Below, piece by piece: positions 31,808 through 42,830 of a stretch of DNA of 64,000 bases; the first letter of the stretch is position 1, and each line of letters opens with the position of its first letter. This DNA is from Thereva unica (taxonomy: Eukaryota; Arthropoda; Insecta; Diptera; Therevidae). Made by a program: the position numbers and the translations under genes. The notes beneath the pieces were generated by a model. It had not been told where the DNA came from. It worked only from the letters and a program-made list of their open reading frames with translations, and ran no database searches. The DNA lies in assembly GCA_949987705.1 (NCBI GenBank), contig OX465281.1:189769112-189833111 (forward strand). Reading direction: 5' to 3'.

Positions 31808-33212
31808 GTCCATTCAAAACGCGGGGGGGGGGGGTGTTCCAAAATAACACCGTTAAGAAAATCGAACCCTAAACGTTTTTGGGGTCGCTGATCACGAAAA
31901 TCGAGGTCCCGCGGTCCCAAAATTAGGGCGTCACCCCTAAAAATGCAAAAAAAAACCCTTTTTTAGGGGGTTTTCGCGATTATTTCAATAATATTGAAAA
32001 CTAATGCGATTAAATGCACTTTTTTTAACATTTATTTGCGAAGGGGGTTGTATTATACTAAATTTAGGCGAGCCTAATGGTAAGGGGTACCCCTAAAGGG
32101 TTGAAAGTACCCCTAAATTGGCGAAAAATGGCAAACATTGTAAAAACAATTTTTTTTTCAAGTTTTTGCTTCAAATCCGATTGTGGGCGTACTGGCAGGC
32201 AAAAATAAATTATTTTCAACCCTTAAGGGGTTTAAAGTACCCCTAAAATATAGTTAATTGAAAATTAGGGGTGGGGGGTGTTCCAAAATAACACCGTTAA
32301 GAAAATCGAACCCTAAAGGTTTTTGGGGTCGCTGATCACGAAAATCGAGGTCCCGCGGTCCCAAAATTAGGGCGTCACCCCTAAAAATGCAAAAAAACCC
32401 CCTTTTTAGGGGGTTTTCGCGATTATTTCAGTAATAATGAAAACTAATGCGATGAACTGCACTTTTTGCGAAGGGGGTTGATTTATACTTTCAACAATTT
32501 AGGGGTACCCCTTACCATTAAGGTCGCTTTAATTTAGTATAAATCAACCCCATTCGCAAAAAGTGCAGTTCATCGCATTAGTTTACATTATTACTGAAAT
32601 AATCGCGAAAACACCCTAAAAAGGTTTTTTTTGGCATTTTTAGGGGTGACGCCCTAAATTTGGGACCGCGGGACCTCGATTTTCGTGATCAGCGACCCCA
32701 AAAACCTTTAGGGTTCGATTTTCTTAACGGTGTTATTTTGGAACACCCCCCCCTAATTTTCAATTAACTATATTGTAGGGGTACTTTTAACCCCTTAAGG
32801 GTTGAAAATAATTTATTTTTGCCTGACAGTACGCCCACAATCGAATTTGAAGCATAAACTCAAAAAACATTTTTTTACAATATCTGCCATTCTTCGCCAG
32901 TTTAGGGGTACTTTCAACCCTTTAGGGGTACCCCTTACCATTAGGCTCGCCTAAATTTAGTATAATACAACCCCCTTCGCAAATAAATGTTAAAAAAAGT
33001 GCATTTAATCGCATTAGTTTTCAATATTATTGAAATAATCGCGAAAACCCCCTAAAAAAGGGGGTTTTTTGCATTTTTAGGGATGACGCCCTAATTTTGG
33101 GACCGCGGGACCTCGATTTTCGTGATCAGCGACCCCAAAAACGTTTAGGGTTCGATTTTCTTAACGGTGTTATTTTGGAACACCATAACGCGCGTTTTGA
33201 ATGGACTACTGA
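31808..33212. repeat. 1.4-kb palindrome (foldback element)
   Basis: The two halves are reverse complements with few differences, centred near 32500. Each arm holds an outer unit of about 440 bases and an inner, shorter version (about 200 bases) in direct order, so GTGTTCCAAAATAACACCGT occurs at about 31838 and 32279 on the plus strand and at about 32755 and 33184 on the minus strand. The mirror extends past these into tagtccattcaaaacgcg. Predicted transcripts would fold into a hairpin with a stem of several hundred base pairs. Most similar to foldback-type DNA elements; class unproven. Confidence 0.85.
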
Positions 33213-33630
33213 TATAGAGCCCGTCTATAGCCGGCGCGGCGTAGACACTCTAAAGAAGATAAAACTAAAAGGGCTTGAGCAACAGTTTACGATTCCGATA
33301 GGAAATAATTTCTGGTTCCACTACTCGGAAGACGCCATAAAGCGGGCTGTACTGCAGACGTGCGCAATTTTGATGGGAAAATCAATTCCAACTCCAGCGA
33401 CGCCAAAGAACAGAAAAGGAAATGACAAGGGGTCTCACCGCCAAGGTGTCTGTTGCGCTTCACAACGAAGGGAAGAGCGGCGGCTTCCTATGATTAAGAG
33501 CTCCCAAGAAGTACCCAGGCACCAGGCATTCGTGACAGATATGTACACGACAAGGGCAAGTGCTTCTTCGAACGGCAGGCAATTCTTCCTCTGCCATCAG
33601 CTAGCTACACGGTGTCAACGAACTTAAGCG
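33213..33630 (+). CDS. Unrecognised open frame following the palindrome
   Basis: The plus frame stays open from within the palindrome to 33627. The unique part (for example GLEQQFTIPIGNNFWFHYSE, AIKRAVLQTCAILMG) has protein-like composition to about 33400, then becomes S/R-rich. No domain recognised. The upstream 30 codons come from palindrome DNA and are not evidence of a gene start. Confidence 0.25.
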
Positions 33631-34859
33631 ATCCAAGAACTCAAACACCTGGTGCCCGAGGTGGATGGAGGGCCTCTTACCGTAAGTGTATTCCAGTGTC
33701 ATTAAAACAGCAACTTCAAATTAGCACTGATGCTGAGCTTTTTAAGCCCAGATTGTGGCATTCGTAAGGAATCTTTCCGGAATGTCGCTCAGCAATCGAC
33801 GGTGGCCGCTGATAACCAATGATTATGAATTATGGCCAGCTGCTGCCTGCTGAAAGCTTGAACTGCGGCTGGAAATCGGTGAAAGGTAAAAATGGTCCCG
33901 TGTTGGAGGGACTGTTGCGGCTGCAAGGCTACAAATTAACACGGCGGAATTGTGCAGCTCACGGCAAATGACGTACTCAAGGTACACGGAACGATGGAAG
34001 GCGCAACAGCCGACATTCCATATGCAATGAGCCTAGCGGAGCTGTCGTCGTTAATGCCTGCAATCCAACAAACTTGTATTGACAGGAATTTAATTTTCCT
34101 GTAGGTGGTTTCTTTTTGAAAATGTCAATTGCCGGCATAAGAGAGGTAAATGAGGGCCGCGAGTGCAGGCAGTTGCCTGATTCCGTGAGCATTGTTTCAC
34201 AGAAAATTACTTCTGAAATATTTCAAAAATGGAAGCAAAACTGAAATTGTTTCTGGACCCTTCATGTTGCATGCTTCATTTTCACCTCTTGATCGAGTTT
34301 GATGCCAAGTAGTTTTTGGAGACATGCACGACTCTACTAGAGTTACGATAGAATTATATGAATATTTCGTGATAAAACTATGCTGCCACCGTTCCTCTAG
34401 AGGAGGAAATCAATTCTGAGGACTGCTTTTATGAACATTACAATACAGACCACCACTTTTGGAATATGGTATTTACTAATCTGGATTTGAACTACTTTAT
34501 ATGAAAAGTTTAAACATTACAAATTTTAATTTAAGCCAGGTCCGTCACAAACAACGAATTAATGTCTTTTGTAATGCACGAACAAAGATGGACTCTAGAG
34601 GCGCCATCAGTCAAGTGATTAGTCATCAGCGGAATAGGGGGAATAACATGTAGAATAAAATAAAATGCACGTGTCGCAACTATTTCGGACTGATGGAAGT
34701 CCGATCATAACCTCCTAGCGGTGCCCACTGGTAACTTTCTATCAGAGAGGATAACTTAATACGATCGGACTAGTCCCTTCCAAGTAAGGTTGGCGTGAAC
34801 ATAAGCCGGAAAAATTAATTATTACGGAACTTAAAAGATGCCTCGGATTCTAGAATAAA
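33631..34859. other. Unassigned sequence
   Basis: Moderately GC-balanced to about 34200, then AT-rich. A short stem (tcggactgatggaagtccga) lies at 34686-34705, possibly in the 5' leader of the following LINE. No gene assigned. Confidence 0.3.
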
Positions 34860-35760
34860 CGAAGACGACCACGGCAACGCAAAAGGCAAAACGATTTACG
34901 AATTTTCTCATGGAATGCTCGAACTCTTTACAGAACTCGAGCTACAACACATCTAGCCGATACTCTTTCAAAGTATAAAGCTGACATTACTGCCATTCAG
35001 GAGACGATATGGACAGGGAATGGTGTTTTGCAAAACAACAAGTGATCGGAGTAGGTACTAGAGGCTAGGGAAAGTCCTTTTGCAGTGTCAACAATCTATT
35101 TTTTCGTATAGCATGCAATGTCGAACAGCAGCTCTAGTCGGAAGATAGAGAGAAGAAAAGGGAGGAACTGTCATAACCTAGCCGCGATATTTTATTCCAT
35201 CTACTCGCAACCATTTCGCGACTCTGACATCCGGGCATTGAGAATAAATCGCTGGAGTGTTATGCCTCATAAAACGAGTTGAATCTCATCAACTAACCGA
35301 TGGCATGCGATTGGTGGAGCGGGGAAGGACTAGGGAAGGCTTTGACAGGAGGAATCAGGAAAGGAAAGAGGGAAGAAGAGGGAGAAGGAAAGTTATGTAG
35401 GTGGTAAAGTGGAAAAGGCGAAGGACCGTGGGGCTGGCCGGGATTCGAACCCGGGATCTCTGGGATAGCAGTCAGGCGCCTTTCCTCCAGACTACCGAGG
35501 CATGAAAACACTAATGACAATGGGCAGCGAGTTATAGAGATGGCAGCAAGTAAGACATTTGCGCATAGAGATAGCCATAAAGCCACCTGGGTATTTCCTG
35601 ATGGAGCCACTCGCAGCTAAATAGACCATATGTTGATCGATCGCTGCCACCTTTCGGATCTGATGACGGTACGAACGTACCGAAGTGCCAACTTCGACTC
35701 GGATCACTATCTTGGTTGGTACGGTGCTCCGAAAGCGTATTTCAACGCTGAAAAGCTTTG
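34860..35760 (+). pseudogene. RTE-like LINE endonuclease, interrupted by a SINE
   Basis: First part (34880-35045): SWNARTLYRT, LADTLSKYKADITAIQETI and WTGNGVL, the N-terminal endonuclease motifs. Second part (35535-35745): KATWVFPDGATRS, then an in-frame stop, IDHMLIDRCHLSD and ANFDSDHYLVG, the C-terminal motifs. The middle of the domain is missing or decayed and a SINE sits between the parts. No RT recognised downstream. Confidence 0.75.
35285..35504 (-). mobile_element. tRNA-derived SINE
   Basis: The minus strand starts gcctcggtagtctggaggaa (A-box-like) and has a perfect B box GGTTCGAATCC about 45 bases later, with a folded-tRNA-like head ending ccggccagccc. A pyrimidine-rich body of about 130 bases follows to about 35287. 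The head lacks a credible anticodon arm for a working tRNA, and the position inside a LINE fits a retroposon. Confidence 0.7.
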
Positions 35761-36469
35761 TATCCGCTGATCGGGCTCGAATCAGCAGAGTTGCACTATG
35801 CTATGGTCAGAAACAGCTACGGTCATGCATTAGAACTTGCCCTAATTGTGTGTTATGTCGAATGCGGCAATGCAAAGAAAGTTCAAAGTTTGGGGTGCTT
35901 GAATTCCATTCATGGAACATTCCGTCAGGTCGCGTTTGAATACACACAATTCTATACATTTTTTTTGGCGAGGGTTGGTGAGAATCTTGCATTAGTCGAT
36001 CAGTGCTCGACTACCTGTCACGCATGGACAGGAGACTCAGCTGAAGATCGGCCCTCAGACGGTAGTTTCAGATTCTTACTGACTAAACTCACCACCCCTT
36101 TCAGGTACGTTTATCCCACCCAGCATCGCCGCGAGGCATTGGCCCCTATTCCGATTGTATATTGACGATCGGCGCGACTATAGTCGATTGTGTCGATTAG
36201 TTTTCTTTTTAATACATATTGTATAACTCAATCGATAAATATTTCGAGTACTCTGATTTAGAAAATTATTTTGAGTTTTTGTTGTTAAGATCGTGACAAA
36301 TTTTGTCGTAAACACAAAAGCAATCGATAAAAGTCGACTGTCAAATCGACAGATTTCGATTATAGTCGACATTCGCAATATCAAACTAAAGAATCGACAA
36401 CCGATAATCGATAAATGTCGTTTGTCGATTAGCTATCGACAATCGAAATACAGGCCATTACTTCAGGCA
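35761..36469. other. Unassigned sequence with an ATCGATAA cluster
   Basis: 35761-36165 may be decayed LINE linker. 36170-36460 contains repeated tcgat/atcgataa/tgtcgatt words (near 36230, 36320, 36405, 36425, 36435). The eight-base DREF site TATCGATA is only approximated. Confidence 0.35.
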
Positions 36470-36479
36470 GGCGTCATCA

Positions 36480-37495
36480 ACGTGAGACTTTACGCGTCCT
36501 TTCGGTTTGTGGGAATATGCCAAGGCTCCGTGGAGACTGATCAGCAACCCTCCGTCTTCTTCGTTTTTAGAATGGCCTGGCTTCTACGACCTCGAAGCCT
36601 TATACCAACAATTGTGTCGGGAGTCATGCTTCCGAGCTCCTCTTCCTTCGTGCCTCGCGAGACCTGCCACCAAATGCATTCGAACAATGTGTGGTGTGCG
36701 TCATTCGAAGTGGAGGGAAAGGTGGCATCCAACACCCCACTACGCCCGGAAGCAAACATTGGGTAAGGTAGTAATCAACCTCGCTGAACTCCGGGTTCTC
36801 CCAGGTGCTCAGCTGACCGATCAGGTGGGCTGTCCACCTTCTCCTAAAATCGCCCTACCAGTGCGCTTGCAAGACCTCCATGGTGTTGGCTTTGCACCCC
36901 TCGCCGCCTCCCGTTTAACCAGCCTGACCCTCTCTCTGCGGTCAGATTGTCTCTCTTAGTCTAGCTGATCCGTCGGATTGACCGGCACTGCGGGCTCGGA
37001 GACCGTGCGGTAGGTACATGCGACATAAAGAGCTCCCCGTCTTTGTACTGCGGTCATGCGCTTGCGGTATTTTCCGTACCGCAGTGCGTCGGCCCACACC
37101 TCTGCCCCGAAGAGCAAGATGAACTCACTCAGCTCAACTCAGTGCGCATAAGCAGTCGTCGCATGCATGGTCTAGGGTCATGAAGTTGGCCATGATCCTG
37201 CCAAGAGACCTTACTACCGCCGGTGCCTAATCCGCTGCTTGCAATATATGAACCCCGAAGGATAGCCTGTTATCGAGCATCACTCCGAGGTACTTTTCGT
37301 GGATGCGACAGTCACGTCTACCACCCTGAAATTGCGTACCGTGTTGATGCGCTTTTTCTTTAGAAGCACAATCTTCGTTTTGTCAGCTGCAAGCTCAAAT
37401 TCGCAGGCGTCTATCCAGGAGGAGATTCTACGCATTGCTTAGGCGCATGACGTTGTCTTCAAACCCAACCAGGAAGACGCCCTCGGGCATATCTA
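36480..37495 (-). pseudogene. R1-clade LINE reverse transcriptase, C-terminal half
   Basis: In minus order: MPEGVFLVGFEDNV (where the FADD box should be, 37452-37463), AMRRISSWIDACEFELAADK, VLLKKKRI, ADALRYGKYRKRMTAVQRRG, VACTYRTVSEPAV (R1-type signature near 37000), and the C-terminal knuckle region AHHTLFECIWW near 36690. Deletions and stops are frequent. GC-rich relative to surroundings. The catalytic box has lost its first Asp (A-D-D to E-D-N). Confidence 0.8.
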
Positions 37496-37499
37496 GTCA

Positions 37500-37645
37500 A
37501 TACTTTGTTTGGTCGCGCCGCTTATATTTGGCTGCTTCTTGACTGCAACTGCCACTTCCGTGATCACGTCTCTCATTACCTTGAGTTGTTCGTCGAAAGC
37601 ATTCATGGCTGCCTCGAGCTGCTCCATTAACGTCTTGGTTATCCC
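37500..37645 (-). pseudogene. R1-type ORF1 coiled-coil fragment
   Basis: The minus strand reads MEQLEAAMNAFDEQLKVMRD and VAVAVKKQPN before a stop, directly upstream of the RT fragment. It resembles the coiled coil of an R1-type gag-like ORF1. Its junction to the RT palm shows a deletion of everything between. Assignment is by context. Confidence 0.45.
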
Positions 37646-39099
37646 CTATCCTTCTCGTCAGTAGCCGACGACATCACTGACGCCGTTGAAGCTGGGAGGT
37701 GGCCGACGGTACGGACACACTTCTATATTATCTGATACCGAGTGCAAAGTATGTACGCTAGGATATGTCCCCAAGCTTAATTTTTTTTATACGGATAAAT
37801 GAATATGTATATGTAGTTGAATTCTTCGTTTCCCTTACAAATTTCCCAATTCCTCTGACTTCAACGTTTCACTTCTAACGTGCGTGATGACCCCTTTTTT
37901 CCACGAAGTAGATCTGTAAAATAATGACTTGTTACAATCAAGACTTCAAGATTTGATTCAAATCATTCTATTTTCTGGATTGCTCAATGATTAGAAGAAT
38001 TTTCTCTGAAAGAAAATAGAGGTGGTATTTTTTAATGAGAATTGAAGGATTTGCAAGATTAAACGAGATTTCTTTCCCTACAAATGAAAATTTTCTCGTT
38101 TCAAAGATCCTTTCATAAGACATTTACAAAGGGAATCGCATATCACGCGGATATTAGAAGACTGTTGCTGCACAATTTCGCGTTTTAGAGAGCTTATTCG
38201 CCGAGTTTGATCAGTAATGTTGACTCTTGTTGTACTTTAAAATAAAACTACAAAATGCATCTTCGTCATCTAAGTTCAGTGCCTTTTGCAGCATTTAATT
38301 AAAAAAACTGAACAAACTTTGCCTTCTCTGTGGAGGTTTGTATGTAAATATTAAGTTTGTTAGGCCCTCAAATACGTCCCCACTGACCTGTAAATTTCGA
38401 TTCAAAGGAACTCAAAGGCGTTAGTCCTTCAGAAACGATTGCATATCGGATTTTGACAAATATTTTTAACCTACATACTGGGAATGGCCAACTGATTGAA
38501 CAATGTTTGCTGTAGTCCTCGTACCTCGCCCAATTTTTCTCTATAATTACAGGTAGAAAACTGCCAACAACAACATAAACTTTTTGGGAAACTTGCACTT
38601 TAATTTAAAATAGCACCATGAGGCCGTTTCACTAATTGCCGACAACTACCACTGCTCGTTTTTACCATTTTCCTGGAGGGTTCTCTAGCTAGGGGAGATA
38701 TTGACCGGAAAGCGACATTTTTAATAATAATTTAAATCCATAAAAATTGTAGAGAGAAGTTGTAATTTAAAAGTGATGTAACAGGAACTACAATTTTTCT
38801 TCATATCATACCTTCACCTAATTCGAAAACCAAAACGTTTATAAAAATCAAATGTATGCATAGCGAGAAAAGTGCATAAAAGTGCATTTTTGGTTAATTT
38901 TGAGTGCATTTTATTTTTCAAATATCGGGTTATCGGACTCGTTGGACTGGACTGGAAGTTACGTTAAAAATATTTCCTAACATCAATAAATCCAAATGTC
39001 TCATTTTATTTATTAAAACGTTTTTATTAGCTCGCTTTCTTGTCCGTCTGTATGTTCTGTGCCAATTATGCAATCGACTTTTTACGTACCTCAGGTTAT
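37646..39099. other. Unassigned AT-rich sequence
   Basis: Short chance open frames only. From 38830 the sequence (agtgcataaaagtgcatttttgg) is repetitive. No gene or RNA recognised. Confidence 0.35.
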
Positions 39100-41935
39100 C
39101 CGATTATGCTGAAATTTTTCACACAGCTTTAGCTCCGATAACAATGCAATATGGTACACTCAATATACCATTAGATCCATGGCGGACGTCTTAAGAGGGC
39201 GGATTAACATTTTCTGTGCAACACCCGCAAAATGGGTATCAAACGAAAGGGTATGGTAAGTAGAATTCAATAAGCAATATAGTATCCTCAATATATCGTT
39301 AGATCCATGGCCGCCATTCCAAGATGGCGGGTTATCATTTCCTTCACAACCCCTTCGACATGGGTATCAAACGAAAGGGTGTCATAAGTAGAATACAATA
39401 AGTAATATAGTCTACATCTGTCTGGAGGAACGTCAACATAACATTTATACCTAAGCCAGGGCGTTCGTATTACACCTTGACTAAATCTTTCAGGCCGATA
39501 AGTCTCTCGTCTTTTGCCTTGAAGACAATGGAGAAAATTGTCGACCGGGCGATAAGGGAAACTTATCTTCAGCGCCAACCATTAAGCTTGTATCAGCATG
39601 CGTACCAGGCGGGCAAGTCCACTGAGACAGCACTGCACAATCTGGTGCTCAACCTGGAATACGCAGCTCTAAACAAAGGAGTTGCTCTGGCGGCCTTCCT
39701 CGACATCGAGGGAGCCTTCGACAATCCATCCTTCGTTACTATAGCTAGGGCTCTAAGTAGACGCGGTCTAAATAGCATATTCTGCAACTGAATTGACTCT
39801 ATGCTAAGAACTCGCAAACTCTCATGTTGAGGGGTCTCTGGAGGGCACTATAACAAAAGATTGCCCGCTGGGAGGAGTTTTATCTCCACTTCTCTGGTGC
39901 CTTGTTGTAGATGAACTCCTAGGGCTGCTCAACGGTCGGAACATTTTCGCCCAAGGTTACGCTGACGATGTCGTCATAGTAGTTACAGGTGAAACTGAAG
40001 GAGCTATGTCAAGGCGCCTACTGCAGGCACTAGATTTGGTCTCTAGCTGGTGCGAAAGCGTAGGTCTAAAAGTCAATCCCGACAAAACGATTCTGGTTCC
40101 TTTCATCAGGAAACTATCTCCATTTTGACTTTTGGAGCCTACCTCGCAGGCAGAACTATAGGCTTCTCACAACAAGCCAAATATTTAGGAGTGACGCTAG
40201 ATGCCAAGCTCAACTGAAACCAGCATATGGAAACTCTGATGAGTAGAACACGCAGATCTCTGTGGGCTTGCGCAGAGCTTGTGGTTCCACCTGGGGTTTG
40301 CAACCAAAAACCATGTATTGGATATACACCACCATCATTAGGCCCATGGTAACTTATGGAGCTTTAGTTTGGTGGCACGGAACGAAGCTTTTGGGTTCAA
40401 TTACCAATTTAAGCAAAATTCAAAGAATGGCCTGCCTCTCCATCACTGGGGCTATCCGCACTTCCCCGACGGCATCGCTGGAGACTCTCCTTAATTTGGT
40501 ACCCCTTCACCTTGAGGTGGTCACTTGGGTGCTGGTCTTGGGCGAGGACATTCTATAATAATCAACATCATAGAAGATATTCCGGAAGCGGAGATGCATG
40601 CCCTTTAAAATTTCAAAATTTGAGCAACCTTCTGTGCACATACAGGATAGGCTAACCTGGAATTTTCCTAAAGTATTGTCGGGTGGACTAGTATGGTACA
40701 CGGATGGCTCTAAAACGGAGACAGGTGTAGGCGCCGGAATCTGGAGTGAAAGCCCCAGGTTTAGTCGGGCGATAATCCTAGGCACTCTAGCAACTGTCTT
40801 TCAAGCAAAGGTGTACGCTATTCTGGCATGCACTCATGAAAGCTAAAGAAGGGCCTACCAATAAACGGATTTTTATCTTCTCTGATAGCCAAGTGGCAAT
40901 TAGAGCGATAAGGTCCCGTAGGACCAAGTCGAAATTAGTTTGGGACTGCCAACGTGCTCTGCATGAGTTGGGTGTTCTCAATCAAATTACCCTTGTCTGG
41001 GTCCCGGGTCACTGGGGCTTCAAAGGCAACGAAAGTGCGGATGCCCTGGTTAAACAGGGCTCTGATATTGCATTCATCGGTCCAGAGCCGGCTACTGGGG
41101 CACCTTCCAGCTTGCTGTAAAGGGCCCTGGCCGATTGGACTATAATGAAACATTCTGAACGCTGGAGGTTCGCGCCTGGCCAACTCTAAGCGGCTCCTTC
41201 CTGTGCCGTCCCCTAAGACGGCCAAGGAATTGTTATGGCGCAGCAAAAGTGATGTCAGGACACTTGTTGGCTTGATTACCGGACACTGTGCACTTAAGTA
41301 CATGGGTATCAAATGAGAGGGTATATAAGTAGATTACAATAAGCCATGTAGTATAATTTAATATACCGTTAGATCCATGGTGGTCATCTCAAGAGGGCGG
41401 ATTAACATTTTCTTCACAATATCCTCGACGTGGCTCTCAAATGAAAGGGTATGGAAAGTAGAATACAATTAACAATATAGTATTTTCAATATACCGTTAG
41501 AACCATGGTAGCCATCTGAAGATGACTACTTATGATATTCTTCACAACCAGCTAGATAAAGGTATCAAATGAAAGGGTATGTAAATAAAACACAATGAAC
41601 GATATAGTATTCGCAATAGATGAATTTTATTCACAACTCCCTCGACATGGGTGTCAAATAAAGGGGTATGATAAGTAGAATACAATAAGCAATATAGTAT
41701 ACTCAATATATCGTTAGATCCATGGCGGGCATCTCAAGAAGGCGGATTACCATTTTCTTCACAATCTCATCGACATGGGTATCAAATTAAAGGGTATCAT
41801 AATTAGAATACAAAAGGCTATGTCGTTAGATATATGACAGCCATCTCAAGATGGAGGATTACTATTTTCTTCACAACCCCTCGACCTGGGTATCAAATTA
41901 AAGGGTATCATAAGTAAAATACGATAAGCTATGGT
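39100..41935 (+). mobile_element. Helentron-like minisatellite array containing a LINE fragment
   Basis: Units with GATCCATGGCGG, atgggtatcaaa(c/t)gaaagg and agcaatatagtat(a/c)ctc recur every 95-130 bases at 39150-39411 and again at 41300-41935 (about two before and six after the LINE). This is the same core as 11930-12985, in the same orientation. The 5' and 3' termini were not located; after 41936 the match stops abruptly. Confidence 0.7.
39412..41290 (+). pseudogene. LINE RT and RNase H fragment (I/Loa-like)
   Basis: RT motifs: SFRPISLSSFALKTMEKIVD near 39485, QAGKSTETALHN near 39605, FLDIEGAFDN near 39695 (motif A Asp present), PLGGVLSPLLW near 39868, GYADDVVIVV near 39955 (box intact). 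RNase H follows: WYTDGSKTE near 40695, FSDSQVAI near 40878, WVPGHWGFKGNESADAL near 40998. Several stops and frameshifts. It ends at about 41290 without the Cys/His tail or a TAA run, unlike its relative at 24934. It lies within the minisatellite array. Confidence 0.8.
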
Positions 41936-42339
41936 TACGTTCAGACGGCGACTGTTCGGTTCGAGTTTTTCACGAATACGTCGGTTTAAAATATTAAAAA
42001 GGTTTTTTTTTTCTAAATCATTTTTTTATCTAAAAATGCATTAAATAATGGAAAATCTGGTGGATTTTCATAAAAATTGGATGAAACGTGTATTTCAATG
42101 TTATCCATCCATCTAGTGGCGCTACAGCCCAAATGGAGCCTTGGCCTCCTCTAGATATCGTCTCTTTGCGTGTCGATAAAGACGTTTGACGATTATTAAA
42201 AAGCTCAATTTATGCATGCAATAAACTTTTAACAAATTCTATTTTGATTAAATATTCGTGATTTGCTGCCTTGGAGTAATACCACCCAATTTGATGGTTT
42301 TGTATGGCTGCGCTTAGCTGTCGATTTGGTCGTGAAACC
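41936..42339. other. Unassigned sequence with a dispersed-repeat phrase
   Basis: 42105-42155 (catctagtggcgctacagccc...cttggcctcct) looks like a common LINE 3' untranslated sequence, but I cannot delimit an element. Confidence 0.35.
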
Positions 42340-42830
42340 AAATATGAAACAAATAAAATAGAGAAGTCTGTCCTTCGACTCGAGAAACCAAATACGGCCC
42401 CTGGCGAGTTTCTTTGTGCGCTTGTCTAATTCCTTAATTGAAGTCTTCCTGTATCTGTAAGTTTCTTTTGTTTAGATATCCCCTCTTCTTTTTTCTGCAA
42501 AGCTTGTCTGCGATTTTTCTTTTTTGCTTGGAAATTTCCATCCTTGCTCTGGTTGGCCTTGCGAGGTACTCTCGGTGGCTCTGGTTTCTTTCTTCAATTG
42601 CGGCTCAGCAGCCCTGATGAAGCCAGTCAATTTTAGTCTGTCTGAGGGCCCAGCTTAGTGCCTCTTCTGCTGCCCCCATTATGCTGCTTTGTCGTTGATG
42701 TTGGGCTGTTCTTCTGCCTCTCTTAAATTTTGTACTACAGCATGCTGGTAGGCATCTCTTATTTCTTCCAGTTTTATTTATCTATACCGTATTTTGGTTG
42801 ACTCACATTCACCATTCACGTAACACGGAG
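42340..42830 (-). pseudogene. RTE-like LINE linker fragment
   Basis: The minus strand contains KLEEIRDAYQHAVVQN and REAEEQPNINDKAA, matching the linker at 6780-6900, followed by a basic segment. No catalytic motif is present. It is a decayed piece between endonuclease and RT. Confidence 0.6.

Noticed and set aside
31666..33200. Identical 29-residue starts of two opposite open frames as a duplicated gene
   Set aside because: They are the two arms of the palindrome read outward; not independent coding evidence.
35430..35504. Functional tRNA gene on the minus strand
   Set aside because: The B box is perfect but the A box is degenerate, no convincing anticodon arm could be folded by eye, and a SINE body follows. 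Called a SINE instead.
36293..36959. Plus-strand frames of 150-157 codons as a gene
   Set aside because: They overlap the minus-strand R1 C-terminal region, whose motifs are recognisable; the plus frames are GC-driven shadows.
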